Assembly (NCBI GenBank): GCA_019188255.1
Contig: JAETXT010000013.1
Coordinates: 1,984,001 to 2,048,000, forward strand
Reading direction: 5' to 3'
Source: Verticillium longisporum
Taxonomy: Eukaryota > Ascomycota > Sordariomycetes > Glomerellales > Plectosphaerellaceae
DNA length: 64,000 nucleotides
Shown: positions 22,250-34,957 of the stretch, one piece after another
How the letters are laid out: each line of letters opens with the position of its first letter
How positions within the stretch are numbered: the first letter of the stretch is position 1
Translations under genes and position numbers: made by a program
Notes under the pieces: model-generated
Seen by the model: only the letters and a program-made list of their open reading frames with translations
Told to the model about the DNA's origin: nothing
Databases searched by the model: none

Positions 22250-23177
22250 GGGCTTTTGACGACTGACGGCGGCGGCTGCTCTTTTTTTTTTTTCGAGGGC
22301 CACGACGTTTCGGGGGGGAACAAGGAACCTCCCTGTCTTCCTGCCGGCTGCTGCAGCGGCGTAAACCCCCACCCCCCCGCGTAGGAGAGGGGATGACGAG
22401 GAAGAGGGAGCGAGGTTCCTCCTCTCTCCCGTGTGCGTGTGTTCTGGAGTAGGAAAACTATTGGCGTTTTCGGGTTTTTTTGCTTGTTCTTTCCAATGTC
22501 AGATATCAAAGGGGGCCGGGTCCGAAGGGGGGGCTGTGTATGCACCATGACTATCGAACTCGATTTCGCCTTGCCTTCTCGGTACGCTCCTCTGCCCTGA
22601 TGCACGCCTCCTCCGTACGTGAGTGCCCGGCCTTCCCACAAGCACCAGGCCAATGACAGCCGAAGGGGTGAGGCGGGCGATGGAAGAGCCTGGTGGACTT
22701 GGAAGGCCCCCCCTTCTGACGCAAACGGCACAGCTTCAGCACCAAGATTTACAAATGACGTGGTTTCACGACCGGCACTTCGCTGTACATAGAGCAAACA
22801 TGTTGAGCATAGCATGAACGAAAGACTGAAAACTAAACAAGAAAACCAAGCTGCAAAAAGTCAAAACACCATCCGCCAGCGCAGGCACCGCAGTAACATC
22901 CGCGCATCTCGTGACCAGAACCAACGGACAAGCTACCCTTGCCCTGCACGTCCTGAGCACCATGGTCATAACGTCCCTCCCATCTCAAGCCCCTGGTCCG
23001 TTTCCGTTTCCGCCGTGTCCGTCCCAGTCGCCCCATTCTTTATTTGCACCCACCAAGAGAAAAAGACAGCCAAGGAGAAAAAGAGAAGCGTGTGCCAGCC
23101 TATATTCCCATCAACGCAAAGAAAACCATGCACATGTTCTAGCTGTGCGCGCGCCAACTTGGAAACGGACAACAAAA
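22250..23177. other. convergent 3' region between GAR1 and the SLM1-like gene
   Basis: About 0.9 kb between convergent genes. It has homopolymer tracts (T12 at 22282, G and C runs near 22310-22380) and no gene I can support. Confidence 0.5.
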
Positions 23178-26149
23178 CTAGGCGAGGCGCTTGTCGAACG
23201 ACTCGGTGGTAGGGATCGCCTTGGGATATTCGCCCGGGACGTGAAGGTTGGAAATGGTGGGCACGCTGTCGGTCCGGATGTTGGTCGACGTGGGTCGCAC
23301 GGGCTGGGGCTGAGCGAGGGTGTAGTTGGCGTTGGCCTGCGTCGGGCTGGCCAAAGACCCGTCAGTGACACTGTTCTCGGGTTGCTGCTGGAACTGTCCG
23401 TTCCAGTCGTTTCGGTGGCCGGCAGCCACAACGACGGGCTTGACGCTCACGTCGCGAGTGTCATGGACGTTGGCCGCCTGGTACTCAGGCTGGTGAGCAA
23501 CCTGCGAGGGCACAGGCTGGACGCCGTCAATGCGCTGGCCGTCGCTGTGTCCGTTCATCCACTGGCCGTACTGGCCGTTGCCGCCAGGGGTCTCCAGCGA
23601 GCGATCTTGAGATTCTGAAGTGTGGCGTTGCAAGTCGCCGCCTACGACAAGGGGTGCGATGACGCCGGGGTTTTGGTTTGGCTGGCTTGACTGAGTCTGG
23701 GAGCGCTGGGACCGTTGCGAGCGCTGGCTCGACGACCGCTGGACGCCAGCGACGGGGACAACATAGTTTTGCGTCTGGGACTGGTTGAAGTACTGGTTGT
23801 TGTCGTAGTCGGGCACCATTTGCGAGTCTCGGGCTGGTTCGTTGGTGTAAGGGTTGATACCATCCTCGCGGGCCTGTTGGCTGACCATCGTGGCATGCGA
23901 GGGCGCATCGTCCATGAGAGCACGGTCGGTGTTTCCGTACCCCTGGTGAGACTCCTGCGAGTTGTTCTTGTCGCCGAGAGCGCCAACACCCACAGGTAGC
24001 ACGCCGGCCGCCGCAATCTGGTCTTGACCCTGACCCTGACCCTGACCCTGATTCTGATTCTCAAATCCTGAACTCATACTAGACGGCGAGAGAGGAGCCT
24101 GTAAGCCTCGCTGCGCATTGACTTGTATATCGGATGGAAACCGCCCACCTGGTTGAGGGCGGCGGATGTCTGACTTCGAGCCCGTTTCCGCCGCGACTAC
24201 TGTGTCGGCCGAGAACGGCTCGTCATCTTCCTCGTCGACGACGCCGTCGCTGCTGACCGATCGTCGCGAGGACTGGCTGAGGCTGCGGGTGTGGCGAACA
24301 AAGTCGCTTCGCTCTTGAGGCGTCTTTTCGGTGAGCGCCTTGACGTCTTCGTACCATGCCATCATGGTGTCGTGGGTCTCGGCGCGGAAGACCCATGTGT
24401 GGCCGCGGTGCATCGAGCCGGCCTGGCGACCCTTGAGGATGAACTTGTTGGACGAACCTCCTTCGCTGGAGTGGGAACCTAGTTTCTGCTCTGGGAGGTA
24501 CAATGACATGACGGGCGCTTGCGCCTTATCCGCTGATTTGAACTCGTGAAGATGAGTCGGAGAAAGTACATACCTGGTGAAAGTTAGTTGGTGGAGTCAG
24601 GAGAAAGACACGCGGGGATGGCACTCACCAGCCAGCTGTATAGCTCTTCAAGTACTTGCTCTTGCGCTCCAAAAGGCCTGCTCGGATCTCCTGGCAGGTG
24701 AGGTGATCTTGACCAGGGTAGTGGATCTGGTCGGCAGACCGCACCGGAATCTCAGGGTCGACAAAGTGGTCGTCCTTCTGGACAAAGTGAGTCCACTCAG
24801 TGTCCTTGGGCATAGCAATGGGGCCGATGCGGAGCTCGTCAATGGCGTTGTACGCCGCGTCAGACTCGCGCTTGAGAATGCCAGCATAGGCGTTGTACGC
24901 CTTTTGGATCTCGCCGACGACGATGGACTCGAGCTCCCGGCCGGATGCCTCCAGGTTCAGGTACGCCTGGTGCAGGTAGTTCTCCTCATCGATCTGGCGC
25001 TCCACCTGCCGGTCGACAGCGAGACGCAGGAGGTAGGGGTCCTGCTTGCCGGTCGTGGAGGCAGGGTCCGCGTCGCTCTGGCCAATGGTCTCTTGCAGAG
25101 ACTTGACCAGTTTGCGCGTGGCGTCCATCTCCTTCTCCACTGAGTTCTTGAAGTCGCCCGACAAGCTCTTGATCTCCTTGATCTTCTGGTGCAAGTCACT
25201 GCGGAGTCCTGTCAGGGCCAGGATGACGTCCTCCTCAATTTCTTTGGCCTTGTTCGCCTCCACGATGGAGTTCTTGTGGTAGACACGCAGGATTTCCATG
25301 GCATCCACGAGACCGCCTGAGGCTAGGAAGCCGGGAGGGGTAGAGATGTTGTTTGCGACATTGGCGAGCTTGACAAGGGACTTGGCCTTGGTCTCATAGT
25401 GGCTTTGGATCTCGCGATAATAGGCAATCAGGTCCTTGAGCACCTTGCGCCATGCTGTGCCACTGTCAGTAAAGACGAAACGCTGGGGGGTGCGCGCGCC
25501 GGGCTACGTGGTCTGCCACGGCGCATGCTTGGGCTTTTCACTCACACTGGAACCTGTTGGCCAGGACCTCGGTCGGGTTGCCGGTGGTGGGGACAGGACA
25601 GTGGAAAGCGCTGTGCGCCTCATCTGGATCCGAGGTCGACTGCAGGGCCAGACTGCGCACGCTGCCGGCTTTCATGCTGCGCCGGCTGCCGCTGCGCTTC
25701 AGACTGGCATTTCTGCGCAGCGAGCCCTTCTTCTTCAGAGTGTTTCCGCGGCTGGGAAGGCTGAGGTGGTCCTCGCCGCCGTTGGCCGCGTACGAGTTGG
25801 AGCGCTGCATGTTGTTGGCAGTGTGACCGTCAATAATGCTACTGCCGCGCTGGCTGGCGTCCCATTCCTCGGTGAAGCGGCCGTGATTTGACGATGGCAC
25901 AGCCAAGGCGCTGCCGGCTTGCTGTGGGTATGTGGGATGCGATGTGTGTGCGTTGGCGAGGGTGTTTTGACGGAGATGATCAGAGTATGGATCGTGGCCG
26001 TTGCCGTTGGCTGGTGCGTCAAAGGCGTCGGAATGCAGGGCAGCAGGAGTGCGCGCCGTGTGTGAAGGTGGAGGGGGATATGCAAGGTTTTGAGTAGGAT
26101 CTGAGTTTGGGTTCGGGTAGCCAGCACTGGTGGTGGCATGAGAGGTCAT
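23178..26149 (-). CDS. slm1: SLM1/SLM2-like PH-domain protein (TORC2/eisosome effector)
   Basis: Homologue of yeast Slm1/2, which bind PI(4,5)P2 at the plasma membrane, carry TORC2 signals and sit near eisosomes. Exons 26149-25546, 25454-24629 and 24573-23178 give 941 residues. Order: a disordered Ser/Pro-rich N-terminus with basic patch (NTLKKKGSLRRNASLKRSGS) to residue 200; an F-BAR-like helical domain 202-470 (VLKDLIAYYREIQSHYE, KEIEEDVILALTGLRSDL, LERKSKYLKSYTAGW); a PH domain about 470-585 (WYVLSPTHLHEFKSAD, HTWVFRAETHDTMMAWYEDV); then a 350-residue disordered tail rich in Gln, Ser and Asn, with GQ dipeptide and RSQ tripeptide repeats. Junction phases were checked and are all consistent. 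The tail differs most between fungi. It may be phosphorylated by TORC2 and dephosphorylated by calcineurin as in yeast, but no docking motif is certain. Confidence 0.9.
24024..24056 (-). repeat. hexanucleotide repeat coding for Gln-Gly
   Basis: Tandem CTGACC-type units on the plus strand, reading as Gly-Gln dipeptides in the SLM1-like tail. Likely to vary in length between strains. Confidence 0.7.
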
Positions 26150-28922
26150 GGCGACGGGCGTAGGGACTGCACTAGTTTAAAAAGTCAGGTTGAGACGAGA
26201 CAAGACACCAGAGCTGTCGGTCGCAGGGTGTGTTGGAAATTCTGACGCAACCCACGGCAAGGTAATGACGATGACGACGGAAGGCCGGCTAGAGGGGGGT
26301 GGGCTGCTGGCTCGCTGTTCCCGTCCGCCGCAAAGGTAAGGGGGGAATGGGTGAATGGGGTCGGGGGGACCTACCTTCAGAGAGGCAAAGGCCAGCAGCT
26401 GGTCAGTGAGTCGAGACGGGCCAGAGCTGTACTGGTAGGGTAGGTAGGACAGGAGGGCGCTGAAGGGGGTGATCAAACTAATGCGGTCATAGGCTGGCAA
26501 TGAGCAGCGAGGTGAGCCTAGTGTGGTGTAGATGTTCCAGATGGTAGCCCAATGCGGAGACGTCTGGTTGGGTAACGTAGCTGTGAAGCCCGAGTCGAGG
26601 TTGGTGCTAGCTGGGTGTGGATTCGCTAGCTGCTGGGCGGCGCTCGGCGCAAGAATAGTGGAATGAGGGGGGGTTATGCCGGGTGCTGTCGTCAAGGGAG
26701 AATCGGGATTGATGGGTCAGGAATTGAGGCTATCGTCGACTCAGCAGCTTTGTCGGTTTCTGGTGGTGGGAGAGGGGGTGTGGAGGAGGTTCGGTTTGTT
26801 GAAAAAGAAGGCAGACTCAAGCTGCGGAGGCATGTACGCAAATAGCCAAGCCGTTTAGATGAGCGGGAACGGGAAGACAGCAACAGCAGGCAAGCAGGCA
26901 GGCAGGCAACAAACAGGCACACGGATGGAGATGACAAGGTCAATGGAACCCTGCGCACATCATCGTTGTGAAGGGGGGTCCCTTGGGCAACCTGACGGCC
27001 AGGGACGCGCAAGTGGGCACAGGGGACGGCGCGTTCCCTGCCTTAGGTACATGTAGGTCCCTGCCCCAGATTTCTTAGGACAGCTCCAGGGCGCAGCACA
27101 GCAAGAGCACATCACGATCCAGAGCTTGGAGTAGCGACCTTCATGATGACGGAAGGAAAACCATCTCAAAGGCCAGAACGCACAGGCAGCTTCACAACAG
27201 AGACCTCAACCAAAGGGAGAAAAAAGAAACACGCGTGCCGCTCCACCATCCATCGAAATTCGAATGCAGCCATTGCTGCATGCTCTGCCCAGGTGCCACG
27301 CCTCTGGAAAGGTCCCCGCCAACTTCAGGTATGACGTAGCCAGCCCATCGACCACGCCGCACACCTCGGTCGTGCGAGCCACTCGCCATGGGTGACAAGA
27401 CCTTCAATTGCGACCACAATGCCGATTCTCCCTCCATCCGGCATCGACGCGACCCGAGCTTTCCGTCGACCAGCTTCAGCTTCGTCTTGGTCCATACCCT
27501 GTTGCAGCATGCATCATCATCCAGCAGGGAACCTCGCCCCACAGGATTTCGCGGCCTGCTAGCGCTATCCGTGAACCTGGCAGCGCCAACGCTGCCACCC
27601 GGGAACACCGAACTGCCGTCGGATTCGTGAGCACATCAACATGACCCTTGCCCCAAGCCGACTATCACTATCCAAATCAGCTTTGCACGATACCAAGAGG
27701 CCACAAAATAGAGGGGAAACAAAAACCTCGCGCACAGGCGACTCCGACTCGGCAGCTACAGGGGAGGCGAGCAGACTAACTAGCACGGCAGACAGATCTC
27801 CCGTTCCACTTGGCGCCCTCCTCCAGGAGATCTGCTGCTCCCCTTCTTCCCCACGACCTCGCCACACCCCTCCGAATCCCCCCTGAAGGCAGATAGGTCT
27901 GACCTTTGGTCGGGCCGCCGCCGGTGTGTCTCTGTGATTGCGATACGCGTCTCACGCACCACGTACTGCCCGAGTACGTGGCGCGGCGCCGTAACCCCGC
28001 CCGCCCGCCATGTCACATGCGCCTGCGCACCCCGCGAGCGACATGCTTTTTTAGCCAACTGTAGCTTCCGGGCGGCCTCCTGGTCCCAGTTGCTCTGCTC
28101 GCCTGGAGGCTACATTAGCACGAGTCCATCGCAATGACCCGAGCGTTAGTCTCGAGGAAGGGTTTTCTTTTCCAAGGAACTGAAATCGCTCATCCTGGCA
28201 GTGTGCCCTGATGATCGGTGCCCCGTTGCTTCAGGTCTTTGCGGGTCTGGAGGGGTTGTGTGTTCGATGACGAGGGGACCAGCGACGCGCGTTGCAGGGT
28301 AGTACGAGTACCACGGGAGATGCCGTGACTTTTTCGCTTGCCATGCCGGTCGGTCGAAATGCAGTGCAGTCTCACGATACGTCCAGTCAGAAGCCTAAAT
28401 CGATCCCGTGAGAGTCGGCCTATGGCTGGCGGGTTTTCTTTCATGTGGCCAGAAAGTCAGAAAGAAGGGAGCGAGAACTGAGCTGCACCCCACTGAAGCG
28501 TCACTCTAATAGTTATATTCACCGTCATGATTATGGCTGACATGCCGGTGAGGCTCTGCACCTTGTTGCGTGTACAAAATACATGGTCGTATGCTGAAGT
28601 TTAACCTGGGAGATGAATGTGTTTGCGGGCACATTTCGTCTGTACTAGACTGTCAGCTCAATACATCGTTATGCGTGGAGGATGCAAGTGGATCATTCAG
28701 CGTATGAATCACGATATGACTTCTCACCCAGTTCTTCAGAGTATGGGCCTACTAGAGTTAACAATATCAATTGATGCCAATGGGCACATGATCATTCATC
28801 TGCACATGGTTGTAGACATAACTCTTATAAACATGCGGCTCCTTCTTGAAGCAGGAAAAAAAGAAACAAATACTATCCATCTTCCACACTTTGCAGTCGA
28901 CAACTCCTGCTAGGACACACCC
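26150..28922. other. intergenic, SLM1 upstream region and unassigned sequence
   Basis: About 2.8 kb with no gene I can support. 26150-27050 probably holds the SLM1 leader and promoter, with a GGCAAGCAGGCA-type repeat at 26885-26915 like the one before GAR1. From about 28490 the base composition becomes clearly more AT-rich, with no coding frame. Confidence 0.45.
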
Positions 28923-29091
28923 AAAAGTCACAGCACAATGGTGTATTCACGGAGCGTACCCTGCGTGTTCCTATGCCACGTTGGCTTTGCTGGATATCCT
29001 GCTAGACACCAAAAAGTCACAGCATAGTGGTGTGTTCACGGAGCGTACCCTGCGTGTTCTATGCCACGTTGTCTTTGCTGGATATCTTGCT
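28923..29091. repeat. imperfect tandem duplication, unit about 81 bp, period 89
   Basis: 28923-29003 and 29012-29091 match at all but about five substitutions and one single-base gap, roughly 93 percent by eye. Four of the five substitutions are transitions. No gene is associated. A partial match to the start and middle of the unit occurs at 57263-57303. Confidence 0.8.
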
Positions 29092-29512
29092 CGTCTTAGG
29101 CAAAGTGCGCCAGCCAACACACCAAGGGCAAGCCGCAAGCCAAGCCCAGTGCAGCTCGCGACAAGATCCGTTCGCCGACTCGGCAGTGAAGCAACTACCA
29201 TCCCAAAGTCAAGCCGGCATTACGTCAGCAAACCACGCCAGGACACGCAGCAGCTTGAGAATACAATCATGCTCCCATTGGTATCTGCCGTTTTCAGCAA
29301 CTGTGTAGAACATGGGGACGCGGACACGGTCCCCCAACGCCTCGCTATGCGCCAATGACTCCACGACCCAAGCGCCGTGCCATCAAAAGACCAAAAAAAC
29401 AAAAAGAAAATGCAAATTCCAAGTTCCCGGCATTGATTTCCCTGCCCCTTTCATTACCCGAGCGAACGAACCCTCATCTTGCAGTCCCCATTCTCCCCTC
29501 TGTTCTCGTAGG
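29092..29512. other. 3' flank of LDB17-like gene
   Basis: About 420 bases with no gene; probably holds the 3' untranslated region of the minus-strand gene that ends at 29513. Confidence 0.45.
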
Positions 29513-31186
29513 TCACACCTCCGAAGCAGGCCCTCCATCCGGCGGCGTCTCTACGATCCTCAGCTTGGCATGGCGTCTCGGCGGCGGCGCCTTGGGCGGC
29601 GTCTTCTTGCCGGTGACGATGCCCGCGAACGGCAAGCCGTGCCTGTGCCGCGGCACCTCGGGCCGTATCCTCTTGGCCGCCGCCGTGCCCGCCGCCGCCG
29701 CCGCCGCCTCGCCGCCGGCCTCGGCCCTGCGACTCGGCGTCTGCACGCCCGGCTTCTCCATGACGGCCGCGACGTCGACGACGCTGATGCTGCTGGCGGT
29801 CTGCGACGGCGAGAGGCTGATGCCGAGAAACTTGCGCGCGACCTCTGCCTCGCCGGACGACGCAGCGGCCGCAGCGGCAGCGTCTTCATCCGGCGCGGCG
29901 AGCCACTTGACTTTGGACACGCGCTCGACGAGGCGCACAGTCGTCTCGTCGGCGGGGGCAAAGTGCGAGTTGCCAAAGCCGCCGAGGGTGCGCAGGACCT
30001 TGTGGACCTCGTCGCGCTTGTAGTGCGGCGGGTGGCTCAACTGCGTGTGGGCGAGCAGCGGGTAGAGGACGCGCAGGTACGTGTGGCGCAGCGAGGCCTT
30101 CTCGTCCGGGAGGTCCATGAGGTTGCGGATGATGACGTCGAGGAGGACCTTGAGGTCGTTGGTGTAAAAGTACTCGTGCGTCGCTTTCGTCGTGAAGAGG
30201 AGGTACAGCAGCTTGAGGATGAGGAGCTGCTGGCTCGTTTCCGTCTCGCGGTTCAGCAGCAGGATGATGTTCTCGCCAAAGGTCCGGAAGCTGTCGCCGT
30301 GGAGGCCCAGACACTTGATGACTCTGTTCGTCAGAGGGGCCGAGGGCGCGAGAGGGTCGGTGCCGATGTTGGTCGAGGAGAGCATGTACTGTTCGTTGAG
30401 CACGAGCTGTGAGGGTCAGCTGGGATCTTGGGAAAGAGGGCAAATGGTGCGAGGAAAGGCAGGACGTCTCGGGCATGTAAAGGCATATAGACAGGTCGGA
30501 AGGGTACATACGAGGACGCGAATGATCGGATAGTGGTACGGATCGTGAACATCGTTGGACAGCTCCTCGATAATCTGAAACAGATAGTTGATGAACCCGT
30601 CATCAATCTGCAAGAGATCCTCGGTGCGCAGGCGCTCGACGCGCGACATCTCGTACATGAGCTCCAGCAAGAGGCAATGAAGCCTGGGATCGCGGACCTT
30701 GCGTCCGTTGATGAGCACGAGCAGGCGCGGAAAGCAGGCCACCTCGACCATACGCGTAAAGGTGGCCACGACGGCGCGGCCGTCGAGCAGCAGGAAACAG
30801 GTGATGAGGTACAGGCTGTTGGGCTCGTCCTCCTGCAGCAGGCTGAAGATGATCTGGGTGCGCACGTAGTCCCTGTTGTCGACGAAGAGCTGGCTCGCGA
30901 GCAGCTTCTGGGCGCAGGCGGCAATGTCGTCCTCCGAGTCGCAAAACTTGTCGCGGAACATGGAGGCGAGGTAGAGCCAGGAGCGCAGCGTCTCGTCTAT
31001 CAGGTCGTGGGACTGGTATTGGGTGCCGACCACATCGTCGAGTTCTGTCGACGTCAGTCAGTCGGCGGACGCAACAGTCTGGCGCAGAGAAGGGCAAGGA
31101 GGAAGCAGAGAGGGAACAGAGAGAGACGTACCTTCGAAGAATTCCTGCTCCGTCTCGAGGGATTCGTAGACATCGTAGTCAGCCAT
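29513..31186 (-). CDS. ldb17: LDB17/SPIN90-like actin regulator
   Basis: Homologue of yeast Ldb17 and fission yeast Dip1 (SPIN90/DUF2013 leucine-rich domain), which activate Arp2/3 to seed the first linear actin filaments at endocytic patches. Exons 31186-31132, 31044-30512 and 30406-29513 give 493 residues. The armadillo-like helical domain covers residues about 20-370 ([74 protein letters not shown]). The C-terminus is Ala-rich and disordered and ends with a basic proline-rich motif ([12 protein letters not shown]), a plausible SH3 ligand for patch proteins. The small first exon starts [18 protein letters not shown], typical for this family. It follows LRO1 on the same strand. Confidence 0.88.
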
Positions 31187-31805
31187 GGTTGCCCGCAACT
31201 GAAGAAGAACAATGACCAGCGGTATATGGTGTGTATCTCTCACATCACTGTCGTCGGGCCGAGGGGTATGAAGTGAACAGATGTGGTCTCTCGGAGGGCT
31301 GGTTTGTTGGAGCAATCGGCAGCGGGCCAGCAGCAGCAGCAGCCATTTGGAGAAGGAGAGAGGATCATGTTGGCTGGAGTGGTGGGCAGCGGAGCGGGGT
31401 GGGGTGGATCCAACGCCTGGACGCTACCAACCTTACGTCAAGCTACAGGGAGGCTGTAGAGAGTCTCTCGGCGGCGTTTCCAGCGAGGTCCTCCCGGATA
31501 AGGTAACACCGTTCCCGACAGGCCCTACCGATGGCGTCCTTCCGACAGCCGGCTGCATCGACCAAGACGCCGACAAGGCGGCCGGCTCGCGATCATTTCG
31601 ACTCAGTGCAAAATAAGTTCATTTGTCTGACTCGTATCTATCATCTATGGGAATCATCGCAAACGCACGTCATGCAGGACACTACCGTCATCGTCATCCT
31701 CCCCGTTGGCCCCGACATGCCTGCCACCCACCAAACGCCCAGAAGCAGAACCAGGAAACACAACACCGCCGGCGCAGCCCGTCGAGGCTCGCAACAAACG
31801 CTCTC
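31187..31805. other. LDB17 promoter / LRO1 3' region
   Basis: About 620 bases between two minus-strand genes. It contains a CAG repeat (31328-31341) and no gene. Confidence 0.5.
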
Positions 31806-33819
31806 CTAGTCACGCTCTTCGCCTTCCTCGTACACCTTGACCTGGTCGGCATACTTGTGAATGTCGCTGACGACATAATCGGTAATGGTGTGGCCCTTAC
31901 CGGCGGCGACCCGCAGAATGAGCTCGTTCAGGTTCTGGCGGCCGAGAATGTCGACGTGGTCCGCCGTCTTGGGCCCGCCCCTGGGACTGAAGCGGTCGGG
32001 CTCGTGCGGCATCTCGACGACGGTAATCTTGGCGCCCGCCGGGTTGTACCGCTTGAGGTCCCAGCCGCGATTGCACATGTACCCCGTGCTGAGCAGGTTG
32101 ACCGTTCCGTCGCCCTCGCCCATGACGACGCCGTGGTCGACCTCGCCCTCGATCAGCGCCGTGTCAATGGTGATGTTGAGGTTCGTCATGGACGGCATCT
32201 CCGGCGACCTGTAGTAGTAGCCGCGCTCCGTGGGCTTGCCCACACCGTAGAAGCAGTAGATCTTGAGGTTGGGCGCCAGCGGCAGCCTCGTCTCGAGCGG
32301 GTTGATCCACTTCCGGGGGTCCTTCTCGTTCGCCTCAACTTCGGCCTCGGTGTGGGCCACGCCGTGAGAGTAGCTTTCCCTGACGAGGTCCTGGTACCAC
32401 GTCTCTGTCGTGTTCCAGAGATACTGCAGCGAGTCGTCGACCGTCAGGTTCTTCTCCGGCGTCGTCCAGTTCAGGCCCTCCCTAAAGTTGAGCACGGTAC
32501 CAAACGTGTGGTTCTGCCCTGGCAGGTCGTCAGGCGCCCACGTGCCGTTGCCCCAGACAGCGTTGCCGCCGAGCGGAAGCATCGATGAGATGCCGGGCAT
32601 CGCTCGGAAAAGCTCGGCCCTCTCGTCCTTGCTGAGGAACTTCTCGAGACCGTAGACGGCAAAGGCGTTAAGCTGCGCCGTGTCTCGCATCTCACCCGAC
32701 AGCACGGCCGTCAGGTCCTTGACGGCACCCAGCATGCACCCGCTGACGTTGATCCAGGACTCAACGTAGCGGTCGACCCAGTCGTCGCCGCCACGGCCGC
32801 CCAGGTCAGAGGCCACCCAGTGAAAGAAGTAGAAGACAACCTGCCCGCCCATGCTGTGCGACACGAGGACGGCTTTCTTGCCGCCGGATGCTTCAAAGGC
32901 CGTCTCAATGTGGTTCTTGAGGCGCGTGAAATACTGGTCTCGGATCTCGAGGTGCGGGTATGCCAGCCGCCAGTCGTACGCAGCAGTAAACGAGTTGGAC
33001 GGGTCGTAGCCGATCGAGGCAAGGTTCTCAAAAATCTTGTTCCAGATCCAGTATCCCGTGATGAAGAAGTCGGTCGCATCGAACCCCTGCGCCGCCCGTA
33101 ACTTGATGTTCGGGGGTCGAGACCCGTCTGCTTGTCAAGCATGATGTGCCTCTTCCAGTTGTCCTTGTCCATCACGAGAGCGCGCATCATGCTCCAGCTG
33201 CCCCAGAGACGCTTGCGAAAGTATGGCCGGGAGACGTTGGCGGTGCCCCAGGACTCGAGTCCCGTTGAGATGACGCCGGGCACCATGATCATGGGATGGT
33301 GGGCTGAGAGGCCTTCGGACCGAGCCTGTAGGCCGACGGCAAAGGCATCGTAGCTGTCGACGAAATCACGTTCTCCTTTCTGTCGGCCGTAACGTCAACA
33401 CGAGGGCCCCCTCCGACTTGCAGTGTATCGAAGAGTGAGGAACAAGGAAAACATACCACGAGGTCGCGCATATCGGCGACGAGGCCGGCGGGCAGGGCAT
33501 CGAAAAGGCTGTCGACGCTGAACTCGCCGAGCTCAGGAAAGTCGATGAGGTCGTTGCTCTTCGCGAAGAAGCCGGCGGCGACGAGGCCGAAGAGACTGCC
33601 GAGGAGGAAAATGGCGGTGGAGCGTCGTTTCCTCGTCTTCGGTTTGTCGACATGCTCGACGATATGGACGTGTTCAACGGTCGTGTGGTTGTCATCTTGA
33701 CCAGCTGCCGGCGGTGTGGGTGGTGCCTCACTTTCGGATGGATTGCTGAGGGCACTGTCGGATGGTTGACTCGGCGGCATGCGCCGCCTGAGTTCCGAGG
33801 TTTGGGGCTGTCGCGGCAT
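31806..33819 (-). CDS. lro1: phospholipid:diacylglycerol acyltransferase (apparent single-base frameshift)
   Basis: PDAT moves an acyl group from a phospholipid to diacylglycerol to make storage triacylglycerol; it is a single-pass ER membrane protein of the LCAT family. Exon 1 is 33819-33457 and exon 2 33379-31806. There is a cytosolic disordered tail, a basic stop-transfer signal and one membrane span at residues 68-86. The lumenal domain has HIMLDKQTGLDP, AAYDWRLAYPHLEIRDQYFT, the nucleophile Ser in VSHSMGGQV, the Asp in GEGDGTVNLLSTGYM and the His in TADHVDILG. Between GLDP and the following conserved NIKLRAAQGF segment the frame shifts: the plus-strand G run at 33112-33116 has five bases where six are needed. 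No intron fits there because the flanking residues are contiguous in the family. About 646 residues are expected if the base is restored. Confidence 0.9.
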
Positions 33820-34957
33820 GGCGGCGCCGGGTGTCGTTCTCGGGACAGCCGGGTGTGTAAATGGCGCTGAGGCTGCCGGCTTGGTGTTGAAGGAATTCTC
33901 GCGAGCCGCAGCTGGGACCTGTCGGAGACGGCGGGATACCTTGGATGGCCCATGCACGTGGTATCACATGGAACGGGAAAAGTCGAGGCGCGCTAGCTGC
34001 TGCCGGTACTTCTGGCTACGAGTGCCCAGAGTACAGAGCTCCCTGGCAGTGGATTCCCCGTCGCGAGATGCTGCAAGGGATTGCTCGAGGCCCCCTGTTG
34101 CACCTGGGGTCTGTGTTGTGGTGTTCCTCCTCGTGGCGAAGGGGACTCGACCGTCACTCTTGGAAAAAGGAGCTGTTACGCTTCGAGGACAGTGACGCCA
34201 ACATGGTGGTGGCCGAGAGCTACACCTTTGAGCTCTCGACAGACATCGTTCGGCTATATTCGTTCGAGCTCTGCATGGTTGATGTTTGTCTTCTACCATG
34301 TGCAGCCGATGCTACTCAAGTCACCTTCCCTAGGTACGGAGATTTGCCTTGGTGTCCATGGCCAGGAGCTTTGCAGATCTCGCAAGCGGCATCGAGCTTC
34401 ACTGTGGTGCTGTCAAGTCGAGGTGGGACTGAGCCAACCCCACTTTGCCCTCTGTAGGGGCCCCTGGGCCGCTGCCAGGGAGTGGAGGGGCTTTCACGTA
34501 GCTGTATCCAGTCCAACCTCACCCGTCATGTTCCGTCAGCCGCGCAGCTTCAACCCTCGAATCACATTGACGTTGTACTATCGATTGCATGTGATCGCCC
34601 ATTGAAAACGCAAACAGGGCTGTATCTCCCTCCTTTTGGTTGGCGCAACACATCTGCATAGTCGCCTCGAAGACCCGCGTTTGCACTGTCCAGGACAGCA
34701 ACGTAGGGCCAGCACCGGACCTTCTTTCCAACTCGGGCAGCCGGCTGCAACTCATTTAGAAGCCCCCGCCTTGGACCCTGGATGCGGTTTTCTGGACGCC
34801 ATTCCTACCGTCGACCTCAACCTCCTTCTGTGCACATACCGTCTTGGCTGTATCGGGAACTTGGGTCATTGAGTAGACGACCGGGTGATCTGGTCTCAAA
34901 GTCGCCAAGCCCACACACCACTCCCACCCATCAGAAAACCCTCCGCCCGGTGCGACG
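33820..34957. other. divergent region LRO1 / NAA30
   Basis: About 1.1 kb between divergent start codons; no gene seen. Small frames on both strands lack codon bias. Confidence 0.5.

Noticed and set aside
33112..33116. Programmed ribosomal frameshifting in LRO1
   Set aside because: PDAT genes are not known to use it and no slippery site with a stimulatory structure is evident; a missing base is simpler.
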